Shown: piece after piece, positions 13,570 to 13,572 of the stretch
Layout of the letters: every line of letters starts with the position of its first letter
Numbering within the stretch: the first letter of the stretch is position 1
Source: Pseudobutyrivibrio sp.
Lineage (GTDB): Bacteria > Bacillota > Clostridia > Lachnospirales > Lachnospiraceae
DNA length: 13,572 nt
NCBI GenBank assembly: GCA_017557715.1
Contig: JAFYYE010000175.1
Span: 1 to 13,572 of the forward strand
Direction of reading: 5' to 3'
The notes under the pieces: model-generated
Told to the model about the DNA's origin: nothing
The model's database searches: none
The model's input: only the letters and a program-made list of their open reading frames with translations
Made by a program: the position numbers and the translations under genes

Positions 13570-13572
13570 CAA

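Noticed and set aside
1..13572. CRISPR array, rRNA or ordinary toxin-antitoxin genes
   Set aside because: No regularly spaced repeats, no rRNA-like sequence, and no recognisable toxin-antitoxin pair were seen on either strand.

Overview
The window looks like an AT-rich chromosomal segment from a low-GC Firmicute, most likely a Lachnospiraceae member (Butyrivibrio/Pseudobutyrivibrio/Roseburia type). This rests on strong GGAGG ribosome sites, AT-rich promoters, a class II tRNA-Leu with anticodon AAG and no encoded CCA, and the style of the membrane and Ig/transglutaminase proteins. The genus is inference.

Left end (1-1483): a tyrosine recombinase on the + strand runs into a bidirectional terminator. 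Next to it is the 3' end of a tRNA-Leu(AAG) gene on the - strand. This is the usual layout of one end of an integrated element (ICE or prophage) lying to the left. The tRNA copy beside the integrase has G at T-loop position 54; an otherwise identical copy at 6029-6113 has the normal T.

First acylation module (1659-5855, all - strand): a membrane-anchored type-B carboxylesterase with its own terminator is followed by an MBOAT O-acyltransferase and a membrane-anchored SGNH/GDSL protein that are translationally coupled. The MBOAT+SGNH pair is typical of extracellular polysaccharide O-acylation. The module is bracketed by the two outward-facing tRNA-Leu genes.

Middle (6029-6576): tRNA-Leu(AAG) copy 2 with promoter and terminator, a GC-rich element that can fold into two partly exclusive hairpins, a terminator-like hairpin, and a 48-aa small protein gene.

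Second acylation module (6586-13569, all - strand, one probable seven-gene operon from a promoter at 13541-13569): transglutaminase-like surface protein, aspartate/glutamate-family amino-acid racemase, DltA-like adenylating enzyme, DltC-like carrier, large MBOAT (DltB role), DltD-like SGNH protein, and D-aminoacyl-tRNA deacylase (dtd). The proposed flow is as follows. The racemase makes a D-amino acid, the ligase activates it and loads it on the carrier, and the MBOAT and DltD-like protein transfer it to an envelope polymer. Dtd removes the same D-amino acid if it is mischarged onto tRNA. Three details depart from the textbook dlt system. The ligase lacks the Dlt cysteine, the DltD-like protein has Cys in place of the SGNH Ser, and the DltX-like C-terminal F-x-Y-x-x-F motif sits at the end of the MBOAT itself. 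This operon is the best candidate in the window for a previously undescribed system, namely D-amino acid decoration of the envelope with a substrate other than D-alanine.
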